A stretch of DNA of 64,000 nucleotides from SZUA-36 sp963774415 (GTDB taxonomy: Bacteria; Pseudomonadota; Gammaproteobacteria; Xanthomonadales; SZUA-36), in NCBI GenBank assembly GCA_963774415.1, contig CAVZEU010000001.1, forward strand, positions 620,001 to 684,000. The letters are read 5' to 3'. Positions 19,952 through 27,736 of the stretch are shown here, piece by piece. The first letter of the stretch is position 1; each line of letters opens with the position of its first letter. The position numbers and the translations under genes are program-made. The notes beneath the pieces are model-generated. The model saw nothing but the letters and a program-made list of their open reading frames with translations, was not told the origin of the DNA and made no database searches.

Positions 19952-22366
19952 ATGAAACCGGTCCGCATAGCATTGCTGCTCACGGCGGTTGTGCTGCTCT
20001 TGCTGTATGCCAGCAGCCCCGCCTGGCTGGGCGCGGTGGCCGCACGCCAACTGCCGGACGGGTGGCGGCTGGATACACTGGAAACCGGTTACCCGGGGCT
20101 GTCCGCGATCTCCGTGCACGAATTGCGCTTGCATGGCGCCACCAACGCCGGTGAGCTGTCGCTGACCGCGAAAAACCTGCGGCTCGAATATCGTGGCCTC
20201 GGTACGGCCGCCGCCGAAGCGTGGATCGATTTCCATCCACGGAACCGCCCCGCGGCCGCGGGGGCATTCGGCCCCGCTGACCTGAACTTGCCGCTGCTGG
20301 CCCCGGTCCCGTCGCTACCGCGCCTGCGGGTTGGACTGATACACGTGCGTGTGCAGGCTGCGTCAGGCAATTTACCCGCGCTGGAATTGAAGCAATTGAC
20401 GCTGGCGCCGCTAGGGGACGGACGCAACCGCTTGCAAGCGGAGGTCAGCGTCACCCGGGATGCCCGCTACAACGGACGGCTGCAAGTGGAAACAGGCCCG
20501 GACGGTGTCAGCGGCAGCCTGCGGCTTCCCGCTGCCGCCGGAGAGGACGCCTGGGCCGTGGCCGACTTTGTGCAGCAACGCCGGCAGCAACCCGCCACGA
20601 CACGTCTGCGGCTGTCGCTCGACGCCGGGCGCTCCGACGCGTCGTGGGCCGAGCCGTTCATAAGCGCGCTGAGCACCGGCCTGGTACAACAGCTGCGTGG
20701 CAAATTCGAGCTTGCCGGAAGCTTTTCCGGCACAGACACCCAGGTCGTGCAAAGCCTCTCATTGCGTACCGGCCAACTTCAGCTGGGTCTACGGGAAGCT
20801 GCGCTGCTGGATCGACTGCTGCCGGGTTTCAGCCTGAAGAGCGACGGGGCGGTACAGGCGCTGTGCAGCATCGCGGCCGAAATCCGGAGGCCGGAAATGC
20901 AGCGCTCGCCGCCAGCGTCGGCCCCCGTCCTCGAGGCCGATCTGGACGTGGCTTACACCTCGGCGAAGCAAAAACTGGAGCTCAAGACTTCGGGCTTCCG
21001 GCTCGGCGACATCGATTCGGCTCATGTCGACGCCGCGGCGACAGCCGGCACGCTCGGTCTGAACTGGACGCTGGATGCACCGTTCAGCTACAGCAACGGA
21101 ACGACGACGATCGCGGCGGACGGCCTCGGGCTTGCGACAACGCTGCGGGTGACGGCCGGCCGGGTGCGGTCCACCGGCTCCGCCCGCTTGCAGGCTGCCC
21201 GCGCCGAATCCCTGGCCGCGTCGGCAAAAATCGTTGCCGTGAGCTGGCAAGACCTCGACCTTCCCGCTCTGGACGGGCAACTGAAGACACGCAGCAGCGG
21301 GTTCAAACTCGCGCTCGAAGGGATGCACACTTCGGGGCTCGATTTCGATGCCCAGTACCGGCTGACGAACGGGACCCGTGTCGCGGGCCGCGGCAACCTC
21401 TTGCTCAATAGCGCACCGCTGGCGGCATTTGAATTCACGGGCGATGCGCAGGCGGGGCGGTTTCATGTCAAGCTGCCCACGGCCAGTATCGACGCGGCGA
21501 CTGTCGCGCAACTGCTGCAGGCGTTGCAAATTCAGCCCCCGGGCGGCCTGCTGCTGCAAAAGGGCGCTATCGACGTCCAGGCCGAGATCGACGTTGGCCG
21601 GTACATCACAGCCGGTTTGTCGCTGCAGGGGCGGCAACTCGCCCTGAAGCTGCAGAACAGCAAGGCCAGCGATGGCAACTTCCAAGTCGATGCCCGTTTC
21701 GACAGCCGCGGCAACGGACGTGAAACCTTGCTCAACGGTCCGCTGTCGGCGAGCGAGGTGACGCTCGCCGGCGGCCTGGACCTGCAAAACCTGCAGGCGC
21801 AGATGACGGCGCGGCTGGGTGCGGAAAAGAGTGCATCGTTCGAAATCGCGAATGTCGGGGCGCAGGTTCTGGGCGGCCGGCTGGCGCTCTCACAGCTCAA
21901 ATTTTCGCCGCGCGGGCTCGAGGATACGCAGGTGCAGTTGCACGACATCGACCTCGGCCGCCTGCTGGCGCTGGCCGACATCAATGGCCTCGGGGGCAGC
22001 GGCAGACTCGATCTCACGCTGCCCGTCGGCGCCAACCAGGATGGCCTGCATGTAAAGGGCGGCACCTTTCAATCCACCGCGCCCGGCCGCCTGGCCTACA
22101 AGAAGCCGGGCGGCGCGGCCGGCAATATCGGGCTGCAGGCGCTGGAAAACTTCGAGTTCAAGAGTCTTTCCGGCCGCATAGACTATCAGTCAAGCGGCAA
22201 TTTCAGGATTACCGCACGCCTGGAGGGCCGCAACCCCGATCTTTACTCGGGTCACGCGATCCTCTTCAACCTGGATATCAACGGCGCGCTGCCGCAGTTA
22301 TTCGAAGCCCTGTTCCTGAGCGGGGATTTCGAGCAGGCCGTCCTCAAGCAGCTCAAACAGCACTGA
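19952..22366 (+). CDS. ydbH: YdbH-like AsmA-family intermembrane lipid transport protein
   Basis: An 804-residue protein (E. coli YdbH 879) with one N-terminal transmembrane helix (IALLLTAVVLLLLYAS) and a long periplasmic beta-rich body, the layout of AsmA-like bridge proteins. E. coli YdbH, with TamB and YhdP, moves phospholipids from inner to outer membrane. The assignment is secured by the next two genes, ynbE and ydbL, in the E. coli order. The C-terminal segment (NLDINGALPQLFEALFLSGDFEQAVLKQL) is the usual YdbH end. Start: ATG at 19952 after a GGAGAG ribosome site. Confidence 0.88.
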   Translation: MKPVRIALLLTAVVLLLLYASSPAWLGAVAARQLPDGWRLDTLETGYPGLSAISVHELRLHGATNAGELSLTAKNLRLEYRGLGTAAAEAWIDFHPRNRPAAAGAFGPADLNLPLLAPVPSLPRLRVGLIHVRVQAASGNLPALELKQLTLAPLGDGRNRLQAEVSVTRDARYNGRLQVETGPDGVSGSLRLPAAAGEDAWAVADFVQQRRQQPATTRLRLSLDAGRSDASWAEPFISALSTGLVQQLRGKFELAGSFSGTDTQVVQSLSLRTGQLQLGLREAALLDRLLPGFSLKSDGAVQALCSIAAEIRRPEMQRSPPASAPVLEADLDVAYTSAKQKLELKTSGFRLGDIDSAHVDAAATAGTLGLNWTLDAPFSYSNGTTTIAADGLGLATTLRVTAGRVRSTGSARLQAARAESLAASAKIVAVSWQDLDLPALDGQLKTRSSGFKLALEGMHTSGLDFDAQYRLTNGTRVAGRGNLLLNSAPLAAFEFTGDAQAGRFHVKLPTASIDAATVAQLLQALQIQPPGGLLLQKGAIDVQAEIDVGRYITAGLSLQGRQLALKLQNSKASDGNFQVDARFDSRGNGRETLLNGPLSASEVTLAGGLDLQNLQAQMTARLGAEKSASFEIANVGAQVLGGRLALSQLKFSPRGLEDTQVQLHDIDLGRLLALADINGLGGSGRLDLTLPVGANQDGLHVKGGTFQSTAPGRLAYKKPGGAAGNIGLQALENFEFKSLSGRIDYQSSGNFRITARLEGRNPDLYSGHAILFNLDINGALPQLFEALFLSGDFEQAVLKQLKQH

Positions 22367-22520
22367 CGGCCGCCCGGCCGTTCAGCGCGCGGTCAGCCGA
22401 TCCTGCTAAACTGTCAGCAGGTGTCGACGGCGGCGCCTGGGACCAAAGCGCCGCTTCCGCCACACGGACGCGAAGATCGGCGTATGCTATGCGGGTAAAA
22501 GGATTGGAGATAATTGAGCG

Positions 22521-22721
22521 ATGAAACGGCATTCTGATGTCCTGAGGATTTTGCTTACCGGCATGGTCTGCCTGACGCTGGGCACCGCCTGCACGCCCAC
22601 CGTGAAGCTGGAGGCACCCGACAAACCCATCGAGATCAATATGAACATCAATATCAAGCACGAGATCCTGATCAAGGTCGAACGGCAGGTGGAAGCGTTG
22701 CTCGATGAGAACAATTTCTGA
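22521..22721 (+). CDS. ynbE: YnbE-like outer-membrane lipoprotein
   Basis: A 66-residue lipoprotein. The signal sequence ends in CLTLGTAC with the lipidated Cys24, followed by a short mature part (TPTVKLEAPDKPIEINMNINIKHEILIKVERQVEALL) that is the conserved YnbE core. In E. coli YnbE sits in the outer membrane and pairs by beta-strand stacking with the C-terminus of YdbH to complete the intermembrane bridge. It lies between ydbH and ydbL, as in E. coli. Confidence 0.9.
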   Translation: MKRHSDVLRILLTGMVCLTLGTACTPTVKLEAPDKPIEINMNINIKHEILIKVERQVEALLDENNF

Positions 22722-22747
22722 GCGCAGGCGCGCACGGAGTGAAGACG

Positions 22748-23119
22748 ATGAACAGAAGCGACACGAAACGGATCGGATGGCCGGCGCGGTTCCTGCCTGC
22801 GCTGCTGGCGGTATGGCTGGTCGGTGTGCTGACGGCGACGGCGGTGGCGGCGTCACCGCTGACCCAGCCCAAGGCGGAAGGCTGGATCGGCGAACAGGCC
22901 AACGGCTACCTGGGCCTGGTCAGGGAAGGCGTCCCGCCGGCCGTCAAGGCCTTGGTGGAGGACGTGAACGCACAGCGCAAGGCCGGCTACATGGAGATCG
23001 CCAGGCAGCAGGGGGTGCCGCTCTCCGAGGTCGAGAAGGTCGGCGGCATGAAGGCGATCGAGAAGACCCTGCCCGGCAATTACATTCGCGACACTGACGG
23101 TGTATGGCATAAGAAATAG
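22748..23119 (+). CDS. ydbL: YdbL-like periplasmic DUF1318 protein
   Basis: A 123-residue exported protein with a signal peptide (WPARFLPALLAVWLVGVLTATAVAA) and the DUF1318 core: AEGWIGEQANGYLGLV, VEDVNAQRKAGYMEIARQQGVPLSEVEKVGG and the C-terminal PGNYIRDTDGVWHKK. E. coli YdbL keeps YnbE-YdbH assembly under control. Of two in-frame starts, GTG 22739 and ATG 22748, the ATG has a GGAG at optimal distance. This gene closes the ydbH-ynbE-ydbL operon, and the IS481 remnant begins about 30 bases after it. Confidence 0.9.
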   Translation: MNRSDTKRIGWPARFLPALLAVWLVGVLTATAVAASPLTQPKAEGWIGEQANGYLGLVREGVPPAVKALVEDVNAQRKAGYMEIARQQGVPLSEVEKVGGMKAIEKTLPGNYIRDTDGVWHKK

Positions 23120-23151
23120 CAGCAATTGCTAGCTGTGATCTTTCGGTAGGT

Positions 23152-23366
23152 TGTTCATCCGGGCCTCATGCCCGAGGCTAATGGTTCCTACAACCAGATG
23201 CCATGGAGAGACCCAGATGAACATCCATAAGAATGCACGTTTAACACCTAAAGGTCGAGCCTTGCTGGTGCGGAGAATCGTTGTCGACGGTTTACGTCCC
23301 CGAGAGGCTGCGCAAGCTGCCGGTGTCAGTACACCGACCGCCTATAAATGGCTCAGGCGCTGGCCT
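23152..23366 (+). mobile_element. IS481-family insertion sequence, 5' remnant
   Basis: The left end starting TGTTCATCCGGGCCTCATG, the leader with CCATGGAGAG and the first 49 codons of the transposase (23217-23363) look like the left part of an IS481-family element. The peptide MNIHKNARLTPKGRALLVRR followed by a helix-turn-helix (GLRPREAAQAAGVSTPTAYKWLRRW) is the family N-terminus. Beyond about 23366 the homology stops abruptly where the ung gene ends; the DDE catalytic domain and right end are missing. Confidence 0.8.
23217..23363 (+). pseudogene. Truncated IS481-family transposase (N-terminal 49 codons)
   Basis: Only the N-terminal helix-turn-helix region remains. The open frame continues to 23531 but the part beyond about 23363 is antisense to ung and shows no transposase features. 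Without the DDE integrase-like core it cannot transpose. The preceding GGAGAGACCCAG leader is typical of intact relatives. Confidence 0.8.
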
Positions 23367-24066
23367 GGTCCGCCGCCATCGGCGGCAACGACCAATCGAT
23401 CGGTTCGAGTCCGTGTTGCTGCAAGTAATGATTGGCCCGCGAAAAATGGCGGCAACCCAGGAATCCGCGGTGCGCGGACAACGGTGACGGGTGCGGCGCC
23501 TTCAGAACCAGGTGCTTGCGCGGGTCGATGACAGCCCCTTTTTTCTGCGCGTAGCTGCCCCACAGCATGAAAACCAGGTGCCGGCGCTCGTCATTCAGTA
23601 GCTGCACCACCCTGTCGGTGAAATTCTCCCAGCCCTGACCCTGATGGGAGCCCGCCTGGCCACGCTCCACGGTCAGAACGGCATTGAGCAGCAGCACCCC
23701 CTGCGCGGCCCACGATTGCAGACAGCCGTGGGCCGGCGCTTCGATACCTAAATCCGACTGGATCTCCTGGAATATATTGCCCAGCGACGGCGGGATCCTG
23801 ACGCCCGGAGGAACGGAAAAGCACAGGCCGTGGGCCTGGCCCGGCCCGTGATAAGGGTCCTGCCCCAGGATCACGACGCGCACGCGGTCGAACGGCGTCG
23901 AGTTCAGGGCATTGAATATCTTGTCACCCGGCGGATAAATAACCGCCCGGTGCCGTTTGCGGCGCAACAGGAACTCGCGCAGCGCCTGCATGTAATCCTG
24001 TTCGAACTCCGGCTCCAGCCGTGTGAGCCAGGAAGCTTGCAACCGGATTTTACGTTCCTGCGCCAT
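23353..24066 (-). CDS. ung: Uracil-DNA glycosylase Ung
   Basis: Family 1 uracil-DNA glycosylase that removes uracil arising from cytosine deamination or dUTP incorporation. The 237-residue product (E. coli 229) has the catalytic-water motif VVILGQDPYHGPGQAHGLCFSV with the essential aspartate and the histidine motif APHPSPLSAHRGF. The frame is open for 37 more codons upstream, but the ATG at 24066 (MAQERKIRLQASW) matches the family start. The C-terminus and stop codon lie in or against the IS481 remnant, with a few non-homologous residues (ADQASA). Ung is probably still functional because all motifs precede this point. Confidence 0.96.
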   Translation of the reverse strand: MAQERKIRLQASWLTRLEPEFEQDYMQALREFLLRRKRHRAVIYPPGDKIFNALNSTPFDRVRVVILGQDPYHGPGQAHGLCFSVPPGVRIPPSLGNIFQEIQSDLGIEAPAHGCLQSWAAQGVLLLNAVLTVERGQAGSHQGQGWENFTDRVVQLLNDERRHLVFMLWGSYAQKKGAVIDPRKHLVLKAPHPSPLSAHRGFLGCRHFSRANHYLQQHGLEPIDWSLPPMAADQASA

Positions 24067-24235
24067 GTTCCCATCCAGGAAATCGCCATTTGTACGCTTG
24101 ATTTTAACCACACGGGACGCATACTGCACAAAGGAAAACGAAAGCTGCGGAGCCGTAGATCGGGCCGGACCGCGCAACGTCTGCCGCGCCCGTCGACAAA
24201 CCGCGCCGCGTCATACAAACCCGAAGGAGTGCTGC

Positions 24236-25291
24236 ATGCCCATATCAACAGATGTCGTCATCATCGGTGCCGGTCCCGCCGGTCTGTTCCAGGTTTTCGA
24301 ACTCGGCCTGCTCGATATCCACGCCCACGTCGTCGATTCCCTGCCGCGGGTAGGCGGGCAGTGCTCGGAGCTGTATCCTGACAAGCCGATCTACGACATC
24401 CCCGCTTATCCCGTGATCGGGGCCCAGGAACTGATCGACCGCCTGCTGGAACAGATCAAACCCTTCAAGCCGCAATTCCATTTGGCGCAGGCCGTTACGC
24501 AACTACAACGCCAGGAGGACGGGCGCTTCAGACTGGTCACGACCAGCGGAACCGAATTCGACACGGCCACGGTGATCATCGCCGCCGGGCTCGGAGCGTT
24601 CCAGCCGCGCACGCTCCGCACGCCGGGGGCCGACGCGTTCAAGGACAAGAACATTCACTACCAGATCGGGGATGCAACGCTGGTCGCGGGCAAGAACATC
24701 ATCATACTCGGCGGTGGCGATTCGGCCCTGGACTGGACCCTCGAGCTGTACGACAAGGCCGCCAGCCTGACACTGATACACCGCCGGACCGAGTACAGGG
24801 CCCAGCCCGCCTCGGTAAAACGGATGCGTAAACTCGCCGCCTCGGGGGACCTGACCGAATTTCACGGTATGGTCCGCGAGATCATCTCGGATGCAGGCGA
24901 ATTCCGCGGCCTGCGCGTCGCTGACGACACCGGCGGCGTCCACGACCTGCCGGCTGACGACGTCTATGTGTTCTGGGGGCTTTCCCCCAACCTCGGCCCC
25001 ATCGCCGAGTGGAGCCTGGAGATCGAAAAGCGCCAGGTCCGCGTCGACACGGAACAGTTTCAAACCAGTGTCCCGGGCATATTCGCGGTCGGCGACATCA
25101 ACACCTACCCGGGCAAAAAGAAGCTCATCCTGAGCGGTTTCCACGAGGCGGCGCTGGCCGCGTTCGGCGTGCAAAAGCACATCGATCCCGACAAGCGGGT
25201 ATTCCTGCAATACACGACCACCAGCCCCATTATGCACAAACGCCTGGGGCTGGAACCGGAGGCGCGGCGGAAAACCGGGGGAAAAAGCTGA
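24236..25291 (+). CDS. TrxR-like ferredoxin/flavodoxin-NADP+ reductase
   Basis: A 351-residue flavoprotein of the thioredoxin-reductase-like FNR group (as in YumC). It has an N-terminal FAD motif VVIIGAGPAGLFQVFELGLL, GGQCSELYPDKPIYDIPAYP, an NADPH motif IIILGGGDSALDWTLEL, and a second FAD motif GIFAVGDINTYPGKKKLILSGFHEAALAA. The CxxC active-site pair of true thioredoxin reductase is absent, which points to ferredoxin or flavodoxin as redox partner. The start at 24236 follows AAGGAG. It is divergent from ung. The next feature downstream is the probable small RNA. Confidence 0.9.
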   Translation: MPISTDVVIIGAGPAGLFQVFELGLLDIHAHVVDSLPRVGGQCSELYPDKPIYDIPAYPVIGAQELIDRLLEQIKPFKPQFHLAQAVTQLQRQEDGRFRLVTTSGTEFDTATVIIAAGLGAFQPRTLRTPGADAFKDKNIHYQIGDATLVAGKNIIILGGGDSALDWTLELYDKAASLTLIHRRTEYRAQPASVKRMRKLAASGDLTEFHGMVREIISDAGEFRGLRVADDTGGVHDLPADDVYVFWGLSPNLGPIAEWSLEIEKRQVRVDTEQFQTSVPGIFAVGDINTYPGKKKLILSGFHEAALAAFGVQKHIDPDKRVFLQYTTTSPIMHKRLGLEPEARRKTGGKS

Positions 25292-25337
25292 TTTGAGTTT
25301 CAATAAACCATGGACATCAGCTATTTGAAAAATTGTC

Positions 25338-25365
25338 TTGAAAAAAAATAAATTGACATTATGCT
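25338..25365 (+). promoter_or_regulatory. Promoter of the candidate small RNA
   Basis: A -35 TTGAAA (25338-25343) and -10 TATGCT (25360-25365) are spaced by 16 bases in an AT-rich island between two GC-rich genes. Initiation about seven bases after the -10 would fall at 25372-25373, exactly where the outer stem of the RNA begins. A second TTGACA at 25353-25358 has no good -10. Confidence 0.5.
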
Positions 25366-25371
25366 AGTGAT

Positions 25372-25463
25372 GTAGCCTCGACACAGTCCCCCCCTTCTTC
25401 TGTGACGCAGGTAAAATTGCGTGAGGCTATGGACAGGCGGTCTTCGGACCGCCTGTTTTATTT
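25372..25463 (+). ncRNA. Candidate small RNA with three-way junction and terminator
   Basis: About 92 bases fold contiguously. The outer stem is TAGCCTC (25373-25379) with GAGGCTA (25423-25429), extendable by wobble pairs. Hairpin 1 is CACAG (25382-25386) with CTGTG (25400-25404), loop TCCCCCCCTTCTT. Hairpin 2 is ACGCA (25405-25409) with TGCGT (25418-25422). A 10-bp rho-independent terminator then follows. Every base from 25373 to 25429, except two in the junction and the loops, is paired. It matches no family I know. The seven-cytosine loop resembles anti-Shine-Dalgarno loops of some bacterial sRNAs. Alternative: it is only the long 3' end of the reductase gene 80 bases upstream. Confidence 0.55.
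25433..25463 (+). terminator. Strong rho-independent terminator
   Basis: A perfect 10-bp stem ACAGGCGGTC / GACCGCCTGT closed by a TTCG tetraloop (25443-25446) is followed by TTTATTT. The T-run is only on the plus strand, so it ends the small RNA and any read-through from the reductase gene; the opposite acyltransferase gene stops just beyond it. Confidence 0.9.
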
Positions 25464-26411
25464 CCGGGCGCCGCGATTGGGCTCGCCATCCCTCGCCTCG
25501 CCGGGGTTCCGTTCGCCGATAAAGGAATCGAGTTCACGGTCCTTCTCTGTCCAGATGCGTTCCAGCCATGCCTTCAGCTTTTGCTTGGCCTTCTTGTCGC
25601 TGCGAAAATCCCTGCCCAGCACTTCCGCATCGATTCGGCGCAAGCGGGCCCGCACCCGTATCGTGCCCACCTGGCCGGAAATGAACTGCCAGAAAGTTGG
25701 CACGCCGTCGGGGTAAAAAATGGTGACATCGATCAAATCCTGCATGCTGTCACCGAAAGAATACAGGACCTGGCCGATACCGCCGTGGCGCGGTCGCAGC
25801 AGGTGCCGGTACGGGGATTTCTGCTGCCGTTGCTTGGCGGGCGTAAAGCGGGTGCCTTCCGGAAATGCCATCATCGACACCGGGATGTGCTTCAGTTTCT
25901 CGCAGGCGCGCGCCGCATTCTCCAGATCCTTCCCACGCAAAGACGGGTTCCTGATCAGCGCCTCGCGGGAATACCGGCGCAAAAACGCCATATCAAGGGC
26001 CCACCAGGCCAGGCCGAGGAACGGGACCCAAATCAGTTCCTGTTTCAACAAGAACCGCATAAACGGCGCCTTACGGTTCAGGCAGAACTGCAGCACCATG
26101 ATGTCGACCCATGACTGGTGGTTGCAGAACACCAGGTAACGGCCGCCGTGGTCCAACCCGGCGGACGGCAGGCTGATGCCCCAGCGCAGCTTGCGGTAAA
26201 AGCCGAGGACGAACCGGTTAATGGCGACCCAGAGCTCACCAAGGATCGACGAGAAATGCGTCACTGCACGCCTGGCCGCGCCTTGCGGCAACAACAGTTT
26301 GAACAGCGCCAGGATGACGATGACGCTGCTCAGGACGATCGTATTGACCGTGATCGCCAGCAGAGCCAGCAGTCCTTTCAGCGCATGGGCCAATTTGCGA
26401 AATACCATCAC
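25458..26411 (-). CDS. PlsC/YihG-like membrane acyltransferase
   Basis: A 317-residue 1-acylglycerol-3-phosphate acyltransferase-family protein, closest in layout to E. coli YihG. It has an N-terminal hydrophobic segment (LLALLAITVNTIVLSSVIVIL), the catalytic NHQSWVDIMVL (NHxxxxD) motif and the substrate motif FPEGTRFTP. The C-terminal third is basic and charged. It probably acylates lysophosphatidic acid or lysophospholipid. It starts four bases after the tesA stop, so acyl-thioesterase and acyltransferase form an operon. Confidence 0.9.
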   Translation of the reverse strand: MMVFRKLAHALKGLLALLAITVNTIVLSSVIVILALFKLLLPQGAARRAVTHFSSILGELWVAINRFVLGFYRKLRWGISLPSAGLDHGGRYLVFCNHQSWVDIMVLQFCLNRKAPFMRFLLKQELIWVPFLGLAWWALDMAFLRRYSREALIRNPSLRGKDLENAARACEKLKHIPVSMMAFPEGTRFTPAKQRQQKSPYRHLLRPRHGGIGQVLYSFGDSMQDLIDVTIFYPDGVPTFWQFISGQVGTIRVRARLRRIDAEVLGRDFRSDKKAKQKLKAWLERIWTEKDRELDSFIGERNPGEARDGEPNRGARK

Positions 26412-26415
26412 CGGT

Positions 26416-27036
26416 TTACCGCCGCAGCGCCGGGCTCAGTACTTTCCATACGTTCGCCAGCAGCAGCGCCTGCCCTCGTTCATTGGGATGGAGGTTGTCC
26501 GCTTGCATCAGGGTCGGGTCCAGGGCGACGCCTTGCATGAAGAACGGCACAAGCATGGTGCCGTATTCACCGGCGATATCGGCATACATCGATTCGAATT
26601 CGGAGGTGTAGGCAGGGCCATAGTTCGGCGGCAGCCTGATACCGGCCAGCAATACCCGCGCGCCGCTCGCCTGGCTCTGGCGGACCAGCGCCGCCAGGTT
26701 GGCGCGGCTGACACCCGGGTCAATGCCCCTTAGGCCGTCATTGGCGCCCAGTTCGATGATGACGATCGCAGGCTGGTATTTCTCCAGCAGCCGTGGCAAC
26801 CGCGTGAGACCGCCCTGGGTCGTATCGCCGCTGATGCTGGCATTGAGTATCCGGTATTGCAGATGGCATTTCTCCAGCCTGAGCTTCAGCAGGTGCACCC
26901 AGCCTCGATCGAGGTCCATGCCGCGGGCAGCGCTCAGGCTGTCACCGAGCACCAGCAGCAGCGGGGGTTCCGCGGCCGCGAGCGGGCGCGGAAAATATAC
27001 AACGGCCAGCAACAGAAACGCTAGAATGAGTCGCAT
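26416..27036 (-). CDS. tesA: Periplasmic thioesterase I/lysophospholipase TesA-like SGNH hydrolase
   Basis: GDSL/SGNH esterase that hydrolyses acyl-CoA, lysophospholipids and aryl esters. The 206-residue product has a signal peptide (MRLILAFLLLAVVYF to PLAAA) and the four SGNH blocks: GDSLSAARG with catalytic Ser33, SGDTTQGGL, GANDGLRGI, and DNLHPNERGQ with the Asp-His pair. The ATG at 27036 is chosen over an in-frame upstream start (27126) because the signal peptide starts there. Its start codon overlaps that of ybbA on the other strand. In E. coli tesA is also divergent from ybbA-ybbP. Confidence 0.93.
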   Translation of the reverse strand: MRLILAFLLLAVVYFPRPLAAAEPPLLLVLGDSLSAARGMDLDRGWVHLLKLRLEKCHLQYRILNASISGDTTQGGLTRLPRLLEKYQPAIVIIELGANDGLRGIDPGVSRANLAALVRQSQASGARVLLAGIRLPPNYGPAYTSEFESMYADIAGEYGTMLVPFFMQGVALDPTLMQADNLHPNERGQALLLANVWKVLSPALRR

Positions 27037-27736
27037 GAATTCACACAATCCTGGCAGCAACGAGTACGCGCTCAAAGCCGAAAACCTCAGCAAGACGGTC
27101 AGCAGTCCGGCCGGCGCGCTGACCATCTTAGACCAGGTCAGCCTGCAAGTCAGTCATGGCGAGAGCATTGCCGTTACCGGTGTATCCGGGGCCGGCAAGT
27201 CGACCCTGCTCGGCCTCCTCGCCGGTCTCGACCTGCCGTCCTCGGGCAGAGTGTGGCTCGACCGGTTCGAACTGACCGCGCTGGACGAAGACGGCCGGGC
27301 CGCGGTAAGGGCCAACGAGGTGGGGTTCGTTTTCCAATCGTTCCACCTGATACCGGCACTGACCGCGCTGGAAAACGTCATGCTGCCGCTCGAATTATCG
27401 ACGCATGCACAGCCCCGGCTCGCCGCCCTCGATGCGTTGCAACACGTGGGTCTCGGTGCGCGCACGGGTCATTATCCCCGGCAATTGTCCGGCGGCGAAA
27501 AACAACGCGTCGCGATCGCGCGGGCCTTCGTCACCCGGCCCACCGTGCTGTTCGCTGATGAACCGACCGGCAACCTCGATCAGCGCACCGGCGACACGAT
27601 CATCGACATTCTCTTCGATATGAACCGGCAATACCGCACCACGCTGGTGCTGGTCAGCCATGACCTTCGTATCGCCAGGCGCTGTGCCCGCGTGGTTACG
27701 ATGGATAACGGCCGCCTGCAGGAGGCTGCCGCGTGA
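27035..27736 (+). CDS. ybbA: YbbA-like ABC transporter ATPase
   Basis: A MacB/LolD-type ATPase of 233 residues. It carries Walker A (VTGVSGAGKSTLL), Q-loop (VGFVFQSFHLI), signature (QLSGGEKQRVAIARAF), Walker B (VLFADEPTGNLD) and the H-loop (VLVSHDLR). With YbbP it forms a putative extrusion or lipoprotein-handling pump of unknown substrate. The start ATG (27035) overlaps the tesA start on the other strand, so each ribosome site lies in the other gene. The stop overlaps the ybbP start by four bases (GTGA). Confidence 0.92.
   Translation: MNSHNPGSNEYALKAENLSKTVSSPAGALTILDQVSLQVSHGESIAVTGVSGAGKSTLLGLLAGLDLPSSGRVWLDRFELTALDEDGRAAVRANEVGFVFQSFHLIPALTALENVMLPLELSTHAQPRLAALDALQHVGLGARTGHYPRQLSGGEKQRVAIARAFVTRPTVLFADEPTGNLDQRTGDTIIDILFDMNRQYRTTLVLVSHDLRIARRCARVVTMDNGRLQEAAA

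Noticed and set aside
25353..25358. TTGACA as -35 of the small RNA promoter
   Set aside because: No acceptable -10 at 16-18 bases; the TTGAAA/TATGCT pair has better spacing and places the start at the RNA stem.
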